This document shows positions 6,310-7,356 of a DNA stretch of 7,356 bases, in pieces. Made by a program: the position numbers and the translations under genes. The stretch is from JADLEX01 sp964586775 (GTDB taxonomy: Bacteria > Lernaellota > Lernaellaia > JACKCT01). Position 1 is the first letter of the stretch. Every line of letters starts with the position of its first letter. The stretch spans positions 1 to 7,356 of the forward strand of contig CAZPJD010000158.1 in NCBI GenBank assembly GCA_964586775.1, written 5' to 3'. The notes beneath the pieces are model-generated. The model saw nothing but the letters and a program-made list of their open reading frames with translations, was not told the origin of the DNA and ran no database searches.

Positions 6310-7296
6310 GTGCCGATCCGGCTCCCCCGATACGCGGCGGTGTTTGCCGCCGCGTATCTCCTGCTCGCCTTTTCCGGGCGGGCTGCGGCGCAGCCGTGCT
6401 GCGTGTCCACCGGCTCGGCGGATTTCGCCCTGGTCGGCCGCTACGAGAAGGCGGTCGTGGCGACCATGCTCAGCTACGAATACGCGACCGGCCGCTACGA
6501 CACCGACGCCGAGTACCGGCGTCTGGAGTCGGTCGTCGCGCGCGATCTCGTCTGGACGATCGGCGGCGGCATCCGGCCCGTCGACGGGTTTTCGGCTTGG
6601 CAGGTCTATGCCGCCGTGCCGATGCGCGAGCAATATCGCGAACTCGAAGGCCTGCCCGCCGCCCGGTCATACGGCGTCGGCGACGCGTCGGCGGGCACGC
6701 GCGTCACGCTGACCGAGGACAACCTGAACGGCGTGGGCCGAGGCGCGCCGGGCGATTTCATCCCGTTTCTCGATTTGGGATTTGGTGTGAAGTTTCCGAC
6801 CGGCCGACCTCCCGAAGAAAGCGAAGAGCCCAGCGGCGCGGACCAGATGGGCGACGGGGGGTGGGAGTATGCACCGGGAATCACGCTCACGAAATTCATC
6901 ACGCCCGCCCACGCCCTGACGCTGGACTACGCGTACGGGCATCGGCCGGAGCGCACCATCCCGTCTTCCGGCGAGGGCCTGCCGGATCAGCGGTTCGATC
7001 CGGGTGACGCGCAGACGGCCAAGGCATCGTGGCTCTTCATCCCGCACGCGCGCTGGAGCGTCGGCGTCAACTCGTCCTGGCGCATCACCGCGCCCGCCCG
7101 CATGAACGGCGACGAGGTGCCCGACAGCATGACGTTTCGCTGGCGCGTGGGCGCGAGCGGGATGTGGATTTTTTCCTATCCCTTTTGGGACGTTCGCCTT
7201 GCCGTCGCGGGCGACCCGTGGTGGAAGGGCGCGGGATTCAACCTGCCCTTCGTTGGGCCGACGGTTTCACTCCAGCTTCGGCGAAACTTCCGCTGA
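6310..7296 (+). CDS. Secreted outer-membrane beta-barrel-like protein, function unknown
   Basis: A 328-residue protein with a classical signal peptide (Arg4/Arg7, hydrophobic stretch 9-22, AAA before Gln28 as probable signal peptidase I site). The mature protein would begin QPCCV, with a Cys pair at 30-31. The rest alternates hydrophobic/aromatic and polar residues in short strands (for example WTIGGGI, LDLGFGVKFPTG, ALTLDYAYG, WSVGVNSSW, FRWRVGASGMW, VSLQLRRNF) joined by charged loops. The last strand ends in Asn-Phe-Arg, close to the terminal Phe typical of outer-membrane barrels. FPTGRPPEE at 162-170 looks like a strand end plus external loop. I do not recognise a named family; the general look is that of the MetA-pathway/transporter-like barrels. 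It is immediately downstream of the lipoprotein and probably co-translated with it, so a role in periplasmic metal or redox supply is possible but unproven. Confidence 0.72.
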   Translation: MPIRLPRYAAVFAAAYLLLAFSGRAAAQPCCVSTGSADFALVGRYEKAVVATMLSYEYATGRYDTDAEYRRLESVVARDLVWTIGGGIRPVDGFSAWQVYAAVPMREQYRELEGLPAARSYGVGDASAGTRVTLTEDNLNGVGRGAPGDFIPFLDLGFGVKFPTGRPPEESEEPSGADQMGDGGWEYAPGITLTKFITPAHALTLDYAYGHRPERTIPSSGEGLPDQRFDPGDAQTAKASWLFIPHARWSVGVNSSWRITAPARMNGDEVPDSMTFRWRVGASGMWIFSYPFWDVRLAVAGDPWWKGAGFNLPFVGPTVSLQLRRNFR

Positions 7297-7310
7297 ATCC
7301 GTCCGCGGAG

Positions 7311-7356
7311 CTACGACGCCCGCTTGGACTTCAGGTAGGCGCGCCGCCCCGCCACA
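7311..7356 (-). CDS. Possible 3' end of a convergent gene, partial
   Basis: Read on the minus strand, the frame ending in TAG (complement of 7311-7313) is open to the window edge and gives 14 residues, V-A-G-R-R-A-Y-L-K-S-K-R-A-S. A basic C-terminal tail of this sort is plausible for a real protein, and a convergent gene would explain why the + strand cluster ends here. The piece is too short to identify and could be chance. Confidence 0.3.
   Translation of the reverse strand, partial: VAGRRAYLKSKRAS

Noticed and set aside
1..7356. Mobile elements, CRISPR arrays, tRNA or rRNA genes
   Set aside because: I found no transposase or integrase motif, regularly spaced repeats, tRNA cloverleaf or rRNA-like sequence. 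Nearly every base is within the listed genes.

Overview
The window is a single GC-rich, tightly packed gene cluster of an aerobic or denitrifying respiratory system. All six complete or near-complete genes lie on the + strand. The base composition, the strong third-position G/C bias, the Asp-rich spacer in the lipoprotein and the gene content suggest a Gram-negative bacterium of the former Deltaproteobacteria/Myxococcota type or a related uncultured lineage. This placement is a judgement from style, not from a marker gene.

Layout: (1) positions 2-1651, almost all of a B-family (ba3-like) heme-copper oxidoreductase subunit I, missing only its first codons; (2) a GC-rich perfect hairpin at 1663-1689; (3) 1726-2682, a SCO/SenC-type copper chaperone with two extra N-terminal membrane helices; (4) 2687-4819, a 710-residue fusion of a di-heme cytochrome b, a 2x[4Fe-4S] ferredoxin, an MvhD-like domain, a seventh membrane helix and a periplasmic tail; (5) 4816-5748, heme O synthase (ctaB), overlapping the previous stop by ATGA; (6) 5811-6299, a lipoprotein with a YtkA-like domain; (7) 6310-7296, a secreted, probably outer-membrane beta-barrel protein; (8) possibly the 3' end of a convergent gene at 7311-7356. 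There is no gene-free stretch longer than about 75 bases.

How the parts could work together: subunit I is the catalytic membrane core. The SCO protein would load copper, probably into the CuA site of a subunit II expected just upstream of the window, and CtaB would supply a farnesylated (O/A-type) heme. The cytochrome b fusion could move electrons between a cytoplasmic Fe-S donor or acceptor and the quinone pool or a periplasmic carrier. The lipoprotein has Met/His residues suitable for copper handling, and the barrel would sit in the outer membrane.

The most interesting point is that subunit I keeps all six heme and CuB histidines but has Gln where the His-cross-linked active-site Tyr of oxygen-reducing A- and B-family enzymes should be. 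That pattern is expected of nitric oxide reductases derived from the B family rather than of an oxidase. Paired with the unusual cytochrome b/ferredoxin/MvhD fusion, the cluster may be a poorly described NO-reducing (or otherwise non-O2-reducing) respiratory module.
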